This document shows positions 7,920 through 18,204 of a stretch of DNA of 33,550 bases, in pieces. Numbering within the stretch: the first letter of the stretch is position 1; each line of letters starts with the position of its first letter. The notes under the pieces are model-generated. The model did not search any database. It was not told the origin of the DNA and saw only the letters and a list, made by a program, of their open reading frames with translations. Position numbers and translations under genes: made by a program. Origin of the DNA: an uncultured Alphaproteobacteria bacterium (GTDB taxonomy: Bacteria > Pseudomonadota > Alphaproteobacteria > Geminicoccales > Geminicoccaceae); NCBI GenBank assembly GCA_937926445.1, contig CALBAK010000113.1, positions 1-33,550 on the forward strand, read 5' to 3'.

Positions 7920-7964
7920 CCCGGCCGATCGCTCCTGCGCCTCGGATGCGCGAGCGCGGCCGGG
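7920..7964. terminator. Long GC hairpin between convergent hydrolase and enolase-like genes
   Basis: Three nested perfect stems: CCCGGCCG/CGGCCGGG (7920-7927, 7957-7964), CGCTC/GAGCG (7930-7934, 7952-7956) and GCGC/GCGC (7937-7940, 7948-7951) with a 7-base loop and two 2-base bulges on one side, 17 pairs in total. Lying between two convergent genes, it probably ends or protects both transcripts; no T-run follows on either strand. Confidence 0.55.
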
Positions 7965-7977
7965 CTCGGGGTCGGGC

Positions 7978-9267
7978 TCAGGAGCGGGCGAGGCCGAGTC
8001 CCGCGCGGCCGGCGAAGAGGGCGCGTCCGCCGAGCGCCTCCTCGATCCTGAGCGCCTCGTTCCACTTGGCCATCCGTTCGGAGCGGGCGAAGGAGCCGAC
8101 CTTGAGTTGGGGCACGCCCCAGCCGACCGCGAGGTGGACGATCGTCACGTCCTCGCTCTCGCCCGAGCGGGCCGAGACGATCGCCCTCATCCCGGCCGCC
8201 CGCGCCGCCGCGAAGGCGGCCCGGGTCTCGCTCAAGGTGCCCACCTGGTTGGGCTTCAGGAGCACCGTGTCGCACCAGCCCTCGGCCGCGGCGCGGCGCA
8301 CCCGCTCGGCCGAGGTCACCAAGAGATCGTCGCCGACGATCTGCAGGCGGCCGCGGAAGCGGGCAGTGAAGGCGCGAAAGCCCTCGATGTCGTCCTCGGC
8401 CAACGGGTCCTCGATCGAGACGATCGGATAGCGGGCGATCCAGGAAGCCAGGAGCTCGATCATGCCGGCCGAATCGAGCGCGCGCCTCTCGGCCGCGAGC
8501 CGGTAGCGGCCGCCCCGCCCGAAGCTCGAGGCGGCGACGTCGAGCGCGATGCCGACCTCCTCCAACGGCCTCAGCCCCGCGAGCTCGATGGCGCGGGCGA
8601 GCAGATCGAGGGCCTGCTCGTTGTCGTCGAAGGCGGGCCAGAAACCGCCCTCGTCGGCGACACCCTGGAGCCGGCCGGCCTCGGCCAGGAGCCGGCCCGC
8701 GGCGTGATAGACCTCGGCGGTCCATTCGAGGGCCCGGGCGAAGCTCTCCGCCCCGGGGCAGACCAACAGGAAATCCTGGATGTCGAGCCGGCCGGCGGCG
8801 TGCTTGCCGCCGCCCAGGATCTGGATCTCGGGAAGGGGCAGGGTGCGGGCTTCCGCGCCACCGAGCCAGCGCCAGAGTGGCAGCCCGTGGGCCGTCGCCG
8901 CCGCCCAGGCCGTGGCCATCGAGGTGGCGACGAGCGCGTTGGAGCCGAGCCGGGATTTCTGGGGCGTGCCGTCGAGGGCGATCAGGCGGGCGTCCACGGC
9001 CTCCTGGTCGGTCGCGTCCAGGCCCTCGAGCGCCCGGGCGATCTCGCTCGAGACGGCGGCCACGGCCCGGCCGACGTCGAGGCCGCCGAGCCGGATCCCG
9101 CCGTCCCTGAGATCGATCGCCTCCAGGGAGCCGGTCGAGGCGCCGGCCGGGGCGATCGCCCTGCCGACGGCGCCACCGGCGAGCTCGACTTCGGCCTCGA
9201 CCGTCGGCCGGCCGCGACTGTCCCAGACGCGCCGCCCGCGCACACCCACGATCCGCGTTCGGCTCAC
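7978..9267 (-). CDS. Divergent enolase-superfamily paralogue (phosphopyruvate hydratase-like)
   Basis: A 429-residue protein alignable by eye along its whole length with bacterial enolase. Conserved: the WDSRGRPTVEAEV start, the mobile loop region APAGASTGS, general acid E206 (ADEGGFWP), Mg2+ ligands D243, E286 and D313, catalytic base K338 (LLKPNQ), K389 (LKVGS). Changed: the loop serine of APSGASTG is Ala41, the usual glutamate of the DIQEF motif is Asp165, the NGGEHA segment is GGGKHA, and the histidine of the SHRSGETED motif is Ala366 (SARSGESED). The fold and metal site should be intact, but normal 2-phosphoglycerate dehydration may not be. The GTG start at 9267 overlaps the kinase stop as GTGA, so the two are translationally coupled. 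It may act on an analogue of 2-phosphoglycerate; a role as the cell's only enolase is unlikely. Confidence 0.88.
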   Translation of the reverse strand: MSRTRIVGVRGRRVWDSRGRPTVEAEVELAGGAVGRAIAPAGASTGSLEAIDLRDGGIRLGGLDVGRAVAAVSSEIARALEGLDATDQEAVDARLIALDGTPQKSRLGSNALVATSMATAWAAATAHGLPLWRWLGGAEARTLPLPEIQILGGGKHAAGRLDIQDFLLVCPGAESFARALEWTAEVYHAAGRLLAEAGRLQGVADEGGFWPAFDDNEQALDLLARAIELAGLRPLEEVGIALDVAASSFGRGGRYRLAAERRALDSAGMIELLASWIARYPIVSIEDPLAEDDIEGFRAFTARFRGRLQIVGDDLLVTSAERVRRAAAEGWCDTVLLKPNQVGTLSETRAAFAAARAAGMRAIVSARSGESEDVTIVHLAVGWGVPQLKVGSFARSERMAKWNEALRIEEALGGRALFAGRAGLGLARS

Positions 9268-10247
9268 GCACCCACCTCCGCGGCCCAGGCCGCCCGCAAG
9301 GGCGCCAGCGTCCGTTCGGGTACGGCGAGAAAGCGCCTCGCCACCCGCCGGACCCGATCCTTCTGCGCCTCTTCGGTCAGGTACTCGACCGGCGACTTGC
9401 CGTCGACCCGGGCGAGGAAGAGACCGGGCAGGAGCGTGGCGACCCGCTCCTCGAAGGCCCCGCGCGGCTCCCAGAGCACGCCCTCCATGTAGGTCTCCAA
9501 GAGGCCGTCGAAGCAGGCGAGCAAGCCCGCGGCCGCCGCCGGCACCAAGAGGCACTTGAGGAGCAGGTGGTTGAGGCAGAAGGCAAGATCGAAGGCCGGA
9601 TCGCCGTACCAGGCACACTCGGCGTCGAGGAACACGGGTCCTTCGGGCCCGAGCAGGATGTTCTTGGGGCTCACGTCGCCGTGCACGAGGGCGATGCGGG
9701 TGGCGGCGGTCCGCGCGGCGAGTCGCTCGAGGGCGGGCGCCAGGTCGGGATGCCGTCGCGCCGTGGCGAGCAGATAGGGCTCGAGCCGGATCGCATGGAA
9801 AATCGCACCGTTGTCGAAGCGTGCTGCGACCTCCCCGTCCCGTGCGGTCGCCCGGTGCAGCCGCACGAGCCGGTCGCCGACCGCGGCCGCCGCGCCGGGC
9901 TCGGCCCGCCCGGCGGCGAGCTCGGCCTTCCAGAGCCGGTACTCGGCGGGCTCGAGATAGGGCATGACCAGAGCACCCGCGGCCCGGTCGTAATGGAGGA
10001 GGTGCGGTACCACCTCGGGCAGGATGCGCCGCGCGGTTTCGAGGAAGGCCGCCTCGTAGCGCGAGCGCTCGAGCGGGGCGCGCCAGTCGGCCTCGACCTT
10101 GAGGCGGGCGAGCGCGCGCTTGACGCAGACCGCGCGACCGTCGAGCGCGACCCGCCAGATGTCGGAAGAGACCCCGCCCGACAGCGGCGCCATGCTCGGC
10201 CGCAGGTCCGGCGCGGCGAGGCCGGCGCGACAGAGCACGGCGTGCAT
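9264..10247 (-). CDS. APH-fold small-molecule kinase (aminoglycoside phosphotransferase / MTR kinase-like)
   Basis: A kinase of the APH/choline kinase/methylthioribose kinase fold, 327 residues from ATG 10247. Seen: a glycine-rich start (LSGGVSSDIWRVALDGRAVCVKRAL, with the ATP-contacting Lys in VCVKRA), the catalytic loop HGDVSPKNILL (H189, D191, N196) and the metal-binding DAECAWYGDPAFD. The substrate is a small hydroxylated or amino compound rather than necessarily a drug. The start is uncertain: GTG 10250 directly precedes ATG 10247, and TTG 10274 has a better GGGAG ribosome site; the frame stays open to 10358. Its stop overlaps the enolase-like gene. It is divergent from the D-2-hydroxyacid dehydrogenase. 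A glycerate-like substrate would make sense of the neighbours but is inference. Confidence 0.82.
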   Translation of the reverse strand: MHAVLCRAGLAAPDLRPSMAPLSGGVSSDIWRVALDGRAVCVKRALARLKVEADWRAPLERSRYEAAFLETARRILPEVVPHLLHYDRAAGALVMPYLEPAEYRLWKAELAAGRAEPGAAAAVGDRLVRLHRATARDGEVAARFDNGAIFHAIRLEPYLLATARRHPDLAPALERLAARTAATRIALVHGDVSPKNILLGPEGPVFLDAECAWYGDPAFDLAFCLNHLLLKCLLVPAAAAGLLACFDGLLETYMEGVLWEPRGAFEERVATLLPGLFLARVDGKSPVEYLTEEAQKDRVRRVARRFLAVPERTLAPLRAAWAAEVGA

Positions 10248-10363
10248 CACGGCCGAGGGATCGCTGCCCAGCAAGGGACCGGTCTCCCGGATCGGGGTTG
10301 CGGCTGGCCGGGCGATGGTGCGACCCTGGCCTCCGACGGAAGCCTGCGGCAGGCGCAAGCGCG

Positions 10364-11311
10364 ATGCAACGCGTGCTGTTCCATCACGAGGCGAGCCCGG
10401 GACTGCGGGCCCGGCTCGCGGGTCTCCTCCGCGAGGGCCTCGAGGTCGCGGTGGTGCCGGCGGAAGACCGGGCCGGGCTCGCCGCCGTTCTGCCCGATGT
10501 CGAGATCCTCTGGCACGTGCTCGAGCCGGTCACGGCCGCGCTGCTCGAGGCGGCGCCGAGGCTGCGGCTCGTGCAGAAGATCGGGGTGGGCGTCAACACG
10601 ATCGACCTCGAGGCCTGCCGGGCGCGTGGCATCGCTGTCTGCAACATGCCGGGCACGAACAGCCGGGCGGTGGCCGAACTGGCGCTCGCTCTGATGCTCG
10701 CGGTGCTGCGGCGGATCGCCTGGCTCGACCGCGAAACCCGAGCGGGTCGCGGCTGGGCGCTGCCGGAGGACTTCGCCGACCGGCTGGGCGAGCTCGCCGG
10801 CCGTCGGGTCGGGCTCGTCGGCATGGGTGCGGTGCCGCGCCTGTTGGCTCCGGTGCTCGCCGCGATGGGGGCGGAGCCGGTCTATTGGAGCCGGCGCGAA
10901 AAGCCGGATGCGCCGGCCCGCTTCCTGCCGCTCGACGAGCTCTTGGCGACGAGCGACGTGGTCTCGCTCCATCTGCCGCTCCTGCCCGAGACGGCGGCGC
11001 TGCTCTCGGCCGAGCGGATCGCCCGGATGAAGCGAGGGGCGGTGCTGATCAACACCGCCCGCGGCGGCCTCGTCGACGAGCCGGCGCTGCTCCTCGCCCT
11101 TTCCGACGGGCACCTCGCCGGCGCCGGGCTCGACGTGTTCGAGCGCGAGCCCCTGCCCGCCGACCATCCGCTCCTCGCCCGACCGGAGGTCGTCGTGACC
11201 CCACACCTCGCATGGCTCACGCCCGAGACGCTCGAACGCTCGCTCGAGGTCGCGGTCGAGAACGCCCGCAGGCTCGCCGTCGGCACGCCGCTCCTCAACC
11301 GGGTGGCCTGA
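10364..11311 (+). CDS. D-isomer-specific 2-hydroxyacid dehydrogenase
   Basis: A 315-residue NAD(P)-dependent dehydrogenase of the glycerate/3-phosphoglycerate dehydrogenase family, which interconverts a 2-oxoacid and its D-2-hydroxyacid. The N-terminal catalytic half contains KIGVGVNTIDLEACRARGI and the NMPGTNSRAVAELAL helix. The nucleotide-binding motif is GLVGMGAVPRLL, in which the third glycine of GxGxxG is proline, as in a subset of the family. The catalytic triad is visible as R233 (NTARGG), E262 (EREPLP) and H281 (TPHLAW). ATG 10364 starts the first strand directly. The frame continues 66 bases upstream without family-like sequence. It is divergent from the kinase and enolase-like genes and may reduce hydroxypyruvate or a related oxoacid, which is inference from context. 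Confidence 0.9.
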   Translation: MQRVLFHHEASPGLRARLAGLLREGLEVAVVPAEDRAGLAAVLPDVEILWHVLEPVTAALLEAAPRLRLVQKIGVGVNTIDLEACRARGIAVCNMPGTNSRAVAELALALMLAVLRRIAWLDRETRAGRGWALPEDFADRLGELAGRRVGLVGMGAVPRLLAPVLAAMGAEPVYWSRREKPDAPARFLPLDELLATSDVVSLHLPLLPETAALLSAERIARMKRGAVLINTARGGLVDEPALLLALSDGHLAGAGLDVFEREPLPADHPLLARPEVVVTPHLAWLTPETLERSLEVAVENARRLAVGTPLLNRVA

Positions 11312-11320
11312 GCGGCCGGC

Positions 11321-11587
11321 TCAGAGCGGGTACTGGGTCACGGGGTCGATCCCGCAGTCGGTCAGGAAGCGGCGCAGCTCGCGGACCTCCGCGGGGCTCG
11401 GATCGTGGCCGTGGTGGCGGAAGGCGTGTGCCTTGCCGCCGAGCCGCACCTGCAGCTGTCCGTGGCCGCCGGTCGACAGCTCGGCGCCGAGCTCGCGCAA
11501 CACCGCCTCGACCCCGCTCACCGGGATGTTCGCGCTCACCGGATGGGCGAAAAGGGCGTGGAGGATCTTGCGATGCCGATGGTTCAC
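11321..11587 (-). CDS. Small HicA-like protein (possible mRNA interferase fold), no partner
   Basis: An 88-residue protein starting at GTG 11587, preceded by GAGGAG at eight bases. It begins with a helix (HRKILHALFAHPVSANIPVSGVEAVLREL), followed by a beta segment (GHGQLQVRLGGKAHAFRHHGHD) and a final helix (SPAEVRELRRFLTDCGI). That is the HicA/YcfA double-stranded-RNA-binding-like layout, and the His in the third strand region (FRHH) is where HicA toxins carry their catalytic histidine. No HicB antitoxin is next to it: downstream lies the convergent dehydrogenase and upstream the molybdoenzyme. Similar solitary proteins are common in proteobacterial and actinobacterial genomes and are often left as hypothetical. 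Toxin activity is uncertain. Confidence 0.72.
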   Translation of the reverse strand: MNHRHRKILHALFAHPVSANIPVSGVEAVLRELGAELSTGGHGQLQVRLGGKAHAFRHHGHDPSPAEVRELRRFLTDCGIDPVTQYPL

Positions 11588-11616
11588 GAGCAGGCTCCTC
11601 GCGTGCGTGTCGGCGC

Positions 11617-11645
11617 CGAATAGGGGCTCGCCGGCGGCGGAGCAA
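11617..11645 (-). promoter_or_regulatory. Possible promoter of the HicA-like gene
   Basis: Reverse-strand TTGCTC (11645-11640), 17-base spacer, TATTCG (11622-11617). The GTG start at 11587 is about 30 bases downstream of the -10. Confidence 0.38.
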
Positions 11646-11734
11646 GCGGCGGCCGGGGGACGCCCGGTCGAGCGGGAGGTCGCGAGCGGGGCCCGGGGCC
11701 CGCGGGAGATCCCGTGTCGGCAGGAGAGACGGTG

Positions 11735-13840
11735 ATGAGCGCTTCGAGCTTTCACCCCAGCGTGTGTCCGCACGACTGCCCGAGCGTGTGTGCGCTCGAG
11801 GTCGAGCGCACCGCCGACGGCCGTCTCGGCAAGGTCCGCGGCTCGGAGCGCAACCCGTTCACCGCCGGCGTGGTCTGCGCCAAGGTGGCGCGCTACGCCG
11901 AGCGCTACCACCATCCCGACCGGCTCGGCTTCCCCCTGCTGCGCACCGGCCCCAAGGGTTCGGGCCAGTTCCGCCGGATCGGCTGGGAGGAGGCGCTCGA
12001 CCGGATCGCCGAGGCGTTCCTCGCCGCCGAGCGGCGGCACGGGCCGGAAACGGTCTGGCCCTACTGGTACGCCGGCACCATGGGCCTCGTGAACCGCGAC
12101 GGCATCAACCGGCTGACCCACGCCAAGCGCTGGAGCCGCTTCTTCTCGACCATCTGCGTGCTGCTCTCGGACACCGGCTGGCGGGCCGGGCACGGCAAGC
12201 GCTGGGGGGTCCCGGCGACCGAGGCGGGCGAACATGCCGATCTCGTCGTGATCTGGGGCTGCAACCCGGTCAGCACGCATGTCAACTTGATGACCCACGT
12301 GGCGCGTGCCCGAAAGCGCGGGGCGACGCTCGTGGTGATCGACCCCTATCGTTCGCCGACCGCCGAGCAGGCCGATCTCCATCTCGCCCCGCGGCCCGGC
12401 ACCGACGGGGCGCTCGCTTGCGCGGTGGCACACGTCCTGTTCGAGGAGGGGCTCGCCGATCTCGCCTATCTCGAGCGGGTCTCCGACACACCGATCGGCG
12501 AGCTGCGCGAGCATTTCGCCCGCCGCACGCCCGAGTGGGCGGCCGCGATCACCGGCCTTCCGGCCGCGACGATCCGCGATTTCGCCCGGCTCTACGGCCG
12601 GACGAAGCGCTCCTGGCTCCGGCTCGGCTTCGGCTTCACCCGCTCGCGCAACGGGGCGGCGGCGATGCACGCCGCCTCCTGCCTCGCGGTGATCGCCGGC
12701 GCTTGGCAGCACCCGGGCGGCGGTGCCCTCTACAACATGGGCGATCTCTACCACTGGGACAAAACCCTGCTCGAGGGGCTCGACGTCCTCGACCCCGCGA
12801 CCCGCGCGCTCGACCAGTCGCGCATCGGCCCGATCCTCGTGGGCGAGCCGGATGCGCTCCAGGGCGGCCCGCCGGTCACCGCCATGCTGATCCAGAGCAC
12901 CAATCCCATGTGCATCGCCCCGGAGCTTTCCAAGGTGCACCGGGGCTTTTCCCGCGAGGACCTGTTCGTGGCGGTGCACGAGCAGTTCCCGACCGAGACC
13001 GCGATGATGGCGGACGTGGTACTGCCGGCCACCATGTTCCTCGAGCACGACGACGTCTACCAGGCGAGCGCGCATTCGCGGATCCAGGTCCACCGCAAGG
13101 TTTTGGAAGCCTTTGCCGAGTGCCGGAGCAACCACTGGGTCGTCTGCGAGCTGGCCCGCCGGGTCGGTGCCGAGCATCCGGGGTTCGCCATGAGCGAATG
13201 GGAGCTCGTGGACGATCTCTTGCGCCGCTCGGGCTGGCCCGATGCCGAGACCGTCCTGCGCGCGGGCGGCTGGGACACCCTGCCCGACTCCGACACGGCG
13301 CATTTCCGGAACGGCTTCGCGACTCCGGACGGCAAGTTCCGCTTCCGCCCCGACTGGGCCTCGATGGGGCCGATGGGTGCTCTCATGCCGCGCCTGCCCG
13401 ACCATCTGGCGGTGATCGACGAGGTGAGCCCGGAGAAACCCTTCCGCCTCGTGGCCGCACCGGCCCGGCAGTTCCTCAACACGAGCTTCACCGAGACGGC
13501 GAGCAGCCGGCGGCGAGAGGGCCGGCCCACGGCGCTGCTCGCACCGGAGGTGATGGCCCGGCTCGGCCTTTCCGACGGTTACCGGGTGCGGCTCGGCAAC
13601 GAGCGGGGCGTGGTGACGCTGCACATCGCCGCCCGCCCCGGCCAGCACCGCGACACGATCGTGGTCGAGAGCATCTGGCCGAACCGCTATTGGGAAGGCG
13701 GGATCGGCATCAACGCGCTGATCGGCGCCGACCCCGCCCCGCCCGGGGGTGGGGCGCCGATCCACGACACGGCGGTCTGGCTCGAGCCGGTGGTCGGGCC
13801 GGTGGGGACCGAACGAGCGCGGGCGGCCGTGGCAGCCTAG
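11735..13840 (+). CDS. Molybdopterin oxidoreductase catalytic subunit (DMSO reductase superfamily), solitary
   Basis: A 701-residue enzyme. Four cysteines at the N terminus (C11, C15, C19, C48; CPHDCPSVC and GVVCAK) bind a [4Fe-4S] cluster. Molybdopterin-binding segments follow: WGCNPVSTH, VVIDPYRSPTAEQADLHL, PGTDGALA, and SNHWVVCELARRVG; the C-terminal molybdopterin dinucleotide-binding beta domain includes VRLGNERGVVTLHI. No twin-arginine signal is present, so it should be cytoplasmic. ATG 11735 is chosen over the in-frame GTG 11714 because GGAG sits eight bases upstream. No electron-transfer subunit, chaperone or cofactor gene is adjacent. The molybdenum ligand is not clear; the region around FSTICVLLSDTGWRAG is the candidate. 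Substrate unknown. Confidence 0.9.
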   Translation: MSASSFHPSVCPHDCPSVCALEVERTADGRLGKVRGSERNPFTAGVVCAKVARYAERYHHPDRLGFPLLRTGPKGSGQFRRIGWEEALDRIAEAFLAAERRHGPETVWPYWYAGTMGLVNRDGINRLTHAKRWSRFFSTICVLLSDTGWRAGHGKRWGVPATEAGEHADLVVIWGCNPVSTHVNLMTHVARARKRGATLVVIDPYRSPTAEQADLHLAPRPGTDGALACAVAHVLFEEGLADLAYLERVSDTPIGELREHFARRTPEWAAAITGLPAATIRDFARLYGRTKRSWLRLGFGFTRSRNGAAAMHAASCLAVIAGAWQHPGGGALYNMGDLYHWDKTLLEGLDVLDPATRALDQSRIGPILVGEPDALQGGPPVTAMLIQSTNPMCIAPELSKVHRGFSREDLFVAVHEQFPTETAMMADVVLPATMFLEHDDVYQASAHSRIQVHRKVLEAFAECRSNHWVVCELARRVGAEHPGFAMSEWELVDDLLRRSGWPDAETVLRAGGWDTLPDSDTAHFRNGFATPDGKFRFRPDWASMGPMGALMPRLPDHLAVIDEVSPEKPFRLVAAPARQFLNTSFTETASSRRREGRPTALLAPEVMARLGLSDGYRVRLGNERGVVTLHIAARPGQHRDTIVVESIWPNRYWEGGIGINALIGADPAPPGGGAPIHDTAVWLEPVVGPVGTERARAAVAA

Positions 13841-13874
13841 GGCCGAGGGGGCGATGGGCCGTGGCGTGGCCGAG

Positions 13875-13892
13875 CGGCCCGGGCTCGGGCCG
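13875..13892 (+). terminator. 7-bp hairpin after the molybdoenzyme gene
   Basis: CGGCCCG (13875-13881) pairs with CGGGCCG (13886-13892) around GGCT, between the molybdoenzyme stop and the rplU promoter. No T-run, so its role as a terminator is uncertain. Confidence 0.4.
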
Positions 13893-13912
13893 CGGCAGAC
13901 GGGTGAGGCGCG

Positions 13913-13940
13913 TTGACAGGGCGGGGCTCGGAGCTATAGT
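13913..13940 (+). promoter_or_regulatory. Sigma-70-type promoter for rplU-rpmA-obgE
   Basis: TTGACA at 13913-13918 and TATAGT at 13935-13940 with a 16-base spacer; the -10 is preceded by GC, giving GCTATAGT, the form known for housekeeping promoters of alphaproteobacteria. Transcription would start near 13947, about 60 bases before rplU. Confidence 0.8.
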
Positions 13941-14008
13941 GCGAACTCGCGCCGGCGGAAGCGGCGGCGCAAGGGCGTTTCTCGTTCCGACTTCGGACGC
14001 TCCCGACC

Positions 14009-14329
14009 ATGTACGCAGTCATCCGCACCGGCGGCAAGCAGTACCGCGTCGCCAAGAACGACGTGATCACGATCGAGCGGCTGCCGGGCGAGGCCGGGCA
14101 GACGGTCGAGTTCGGCGAAGTGCTTATGCTGGGCGGCGAGCAGCCGCTGGTCGGCACGCCGCTCGTCGAGGGCGCCAAGGTCGTGGGCACGCTCCTCGAG
14201 CAGACCCGCGGGCCGAAGATCATCGTCTTCAAGAAGCGGCGGCGGAAGAATTATCGTCGGCGCACCGGCCACCGTCAGGATCTCTCGGTCGTGCGGATCA
14301 CCGAGATCGCGCGGCCGGGTGGGGCCTGA
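14009..14329 (+). CDS. rplU: 50S ribosomal protein L21
   Basis: A 106-residue protein with the L21 signature from its first residue: [25 protein letters not shown], then the basic [17 protein letters not shown] tail that contacts 23S rRNA. Length matches the family. ATG 14009 is fixed by that N terminus although no good ribosome site precedes it. A near-consensus promoter at 13913-13940 gives a leader of about 60 bases, which in some bacteria carries an L21 autoregulatory structure; I see no clear motif of that kind here. It is followed after 36 bases by rpmA. Confidence 0.98.
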   Translation: MYAVIRTGGKQYRVAKNDVITIERLPGEAGQTVEFGEVLMLGGEQPLVGTPLVEGAKVVGTLLEQTRGPKIIVFKKRRRKNYRRRTGHRQDLSVVRITEIARPGGA

Positions 14330-14365
14330 GACGGGCTCGGCCGGTAACGCGGCGAGGAGGGAACC

Positions 14366-16819
<2,454 letters not shown>

Positions 16820-16856
16820 GACGTCCTGCCGCTCGGTCTCGGCGATCGGCCCCCGC

Positions 16857-16885
16857 TTGTCGTGCGGCCGGATCGAGCCTAGCTC
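16857..16885 (+). promoter_or_regulatory. Weak promoter-like pair immediately before the UbiH-like gene
   Basis: TTGTCG (16857-16862), 17 bases, TAGCTC (16880-16885). The expected start of transcription coincides with the ATG at 16892. Confidence 0.3.
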
Positions 16886-16891
16886 GCCGGC

Positions 16892-18124
16892 ATGAGCATC
16901 GAGGTCCCGGCCGCGTCGCGGCCGAAAGTTGCGGTGGTGGGGGGCGGGCCGACGGGGCTCGCCGCCGCCCTGGCCCTCGCCCGCGCCGGCTGTGCCGTGA
17001 GCCTGCTCGATGCCCGCCCGCTGCCGGCCGCCGGCGCGCCTCTGCCGGAGGAGGCGCGGACGGTGGCACTGCTGGGGCCTTCGATCGCGCTGCTCGAACG
17101 GCTCGGCGTCTGGGGGAGCCTCGCTGTCGACAGCACGCCCTTGCGGGCGCTGCGGCTCGTGAGCCTCGCCTCCGACGAGGCCGAGCCCGAGGCGGACGTC
17201 ACCTTCGAGGCGGGTGAGATCGGTCTCGGCGAGCTCGGTCGCAACCTGCGGATCGGCCGGCTCCGGGCCGTGCTGCTCGAGGCGCTGCGGGCGGCGGGCG
17301 CCGCGCTCCTGGGCGAGGCCCCGCTCGAGACCGTGGCCCGCGAACGCGACGGCCTCCTCCTGGTGCACGGACGCGGGACGCTTTGGGCCGATCTCGTGGT
17401 CGCGGCCGACGGGCGGCGCTCGGCGGTGCGGCGGGCGCTGCGCCTTCCGGCCGAGCAGCGGCCGAGCGGCCGCGTGGCGATCGGCACGAGCTTCGCCCAC
17501 GAGCGGCCGCACGGCTGCGTGTCGATCGAGCTGCACCGTCCGGGTGGTGCCTTCACCATGGTGCCGCTGCCGGGTGACCGCTCGAGCCTGGTCTGGATCG
17601 AGCCCGAGGCGTCGGCGCGGCGGCTGATGCGGCTCTCGGATGCGGCCTTTGCGACCGAGGTCGAGCGCCGCGCCGGGCGCTGGCTCGGGGCGGTGCGGGA
17701 GGTGGGCCCGCGCGAGACCTGGCCGCTCGTGCCGATGGTGGCCGCCCGCCTCGTCGCGCCACGCGCGGTGCTCCTGGGCGAGGCGGCGCACGCCCTCTCG
17801 CCGGTCGGTGCCCAGGGACTCAACACCTCGCTTCGCGACGTGGCCGTCTTGGCCGATCTCGTCGAGCGGGCGCGGGCGCGCGGCGAGCCGCCGTTGGCAC
17901 CGGGCGTGCTCCTCGCCTACGAGCGGGCGCGGCTCCCCGACATCCGCGCCCGGCTCGCGGTGACCGAGGGCCTCGCCGCGGCGGTCGCGAGCGATCTCGC
18001 CCCGGTGCGGCTCGCTCGCACGCTCGGCCTGCGCCTTCTGACGGCCCTGCCGCCGCTCAAGCGGCGGATCATGCACGGGCTGATCCGGCCGATGGCGCTG
18101 CCGCTGCCCCTGCCGTTCCCCTGA
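16892..18124 (+). CDS. UbiH/UbiF/VisC/COQ6-type FAD-dependent hydroxylase
   Basis: A 410-residue flavoprotein monooxygenase of the ubiquinone-ring hydroxylase family. The N-terminal FAD-binding motif is [19 protein letters not shown], the middle DG motif is [15 protein letters not shown], and the C-terminal flavin-ribityl motif is [21 protein letters not shown], with Glu297 where most relatives have Asp (GDAAH). The C-terminal tail ends in a basic, hydrophobic helix typical of UbiH-like proteins. It would hydroxylate a polyprenylated aromatic ring at the membrane; which position cannot be told. The gene is inserted between proB and proA. ATG 16892 has no ribosome site, and a promoter-like pair at 16857-16885 would begin transcription almost at the ATG. 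Confidence 0.88.
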   Translation: MSIEVPAASRPKVAVVGGGPTGLAAALALARAGCAVSLLDARPLPAAGAPLPEEARTVALLGPSIALLERLGVWGSLAVDSTPLRALRLVSLASDEAEPEADVTFEAGEIGLGELGRNLRIGRLRAVLLEALRAAGAALLGEAPLETVARERDGLLLVHGRGTLWADLVVAADGRRSAVRRALRLPAEQRPSGRVAIGTSFAHERPHGCVSIELHRPGGAFTMVPLPGDRSSLVWIEPEASARRLMRLSDAAFATEVERRAGRWLGAVREVGPRETWPLVPMVAARLVAPRAVLLGEAAHALSPVGAQGLNTSLRDVAVLADLVERARARGEPPLAPGVLLAYERARLPDIRARLAVTEGLAAAVASDLAPVRLARTLGLRLLTALPPLKRRIMHGLIRPMALPLPLPFP

Positions 18125-18151
18125 ACCCGTACTTCTCGGGCGAGCCCCCGC

Positions 18152-18181
18152 TTGGCGGACGGCCGTCCTCGGTGCTAGGCG
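18152..18181 (+). promoter_or_regulatory. Possible promoter of proA-nadD-rsfS-rlmH
   Basis: TTGGCG (18152-18157), 18 bases, TAGGCG (18176-18181) preceded by GC. It would start transcription about 15-20 bases before proA ATG 18205, leaving room for the GGAGGG ribosome site. Confidence 0.4.
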
Positions 18182-18204
18182 CGGACCGGCTGGCGGAGGG
18201 TGCG

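Noticed and set aside
11685-11700. GGGGCCCGGGGCCC palindrome upstream of the molybdoenzyme
   Set aside because: Simple GC palindrome of the kind expected by chance at this composition; no T-run or operator-like spacing.
11321-13765. 814-codon reverse frame opposite the molybdoenzyme
   Set aside because: Only its last 88 codons (11321-11587) form a real gene with its own start and ribosome site; the rest is a shadow of the molybdoenzyme.
13945-14008. Possible L21 autoregulatory leader upstream of rplU
   Set aside because: No recognisable conserved structure or motif could be drawn in the 60-base leader.
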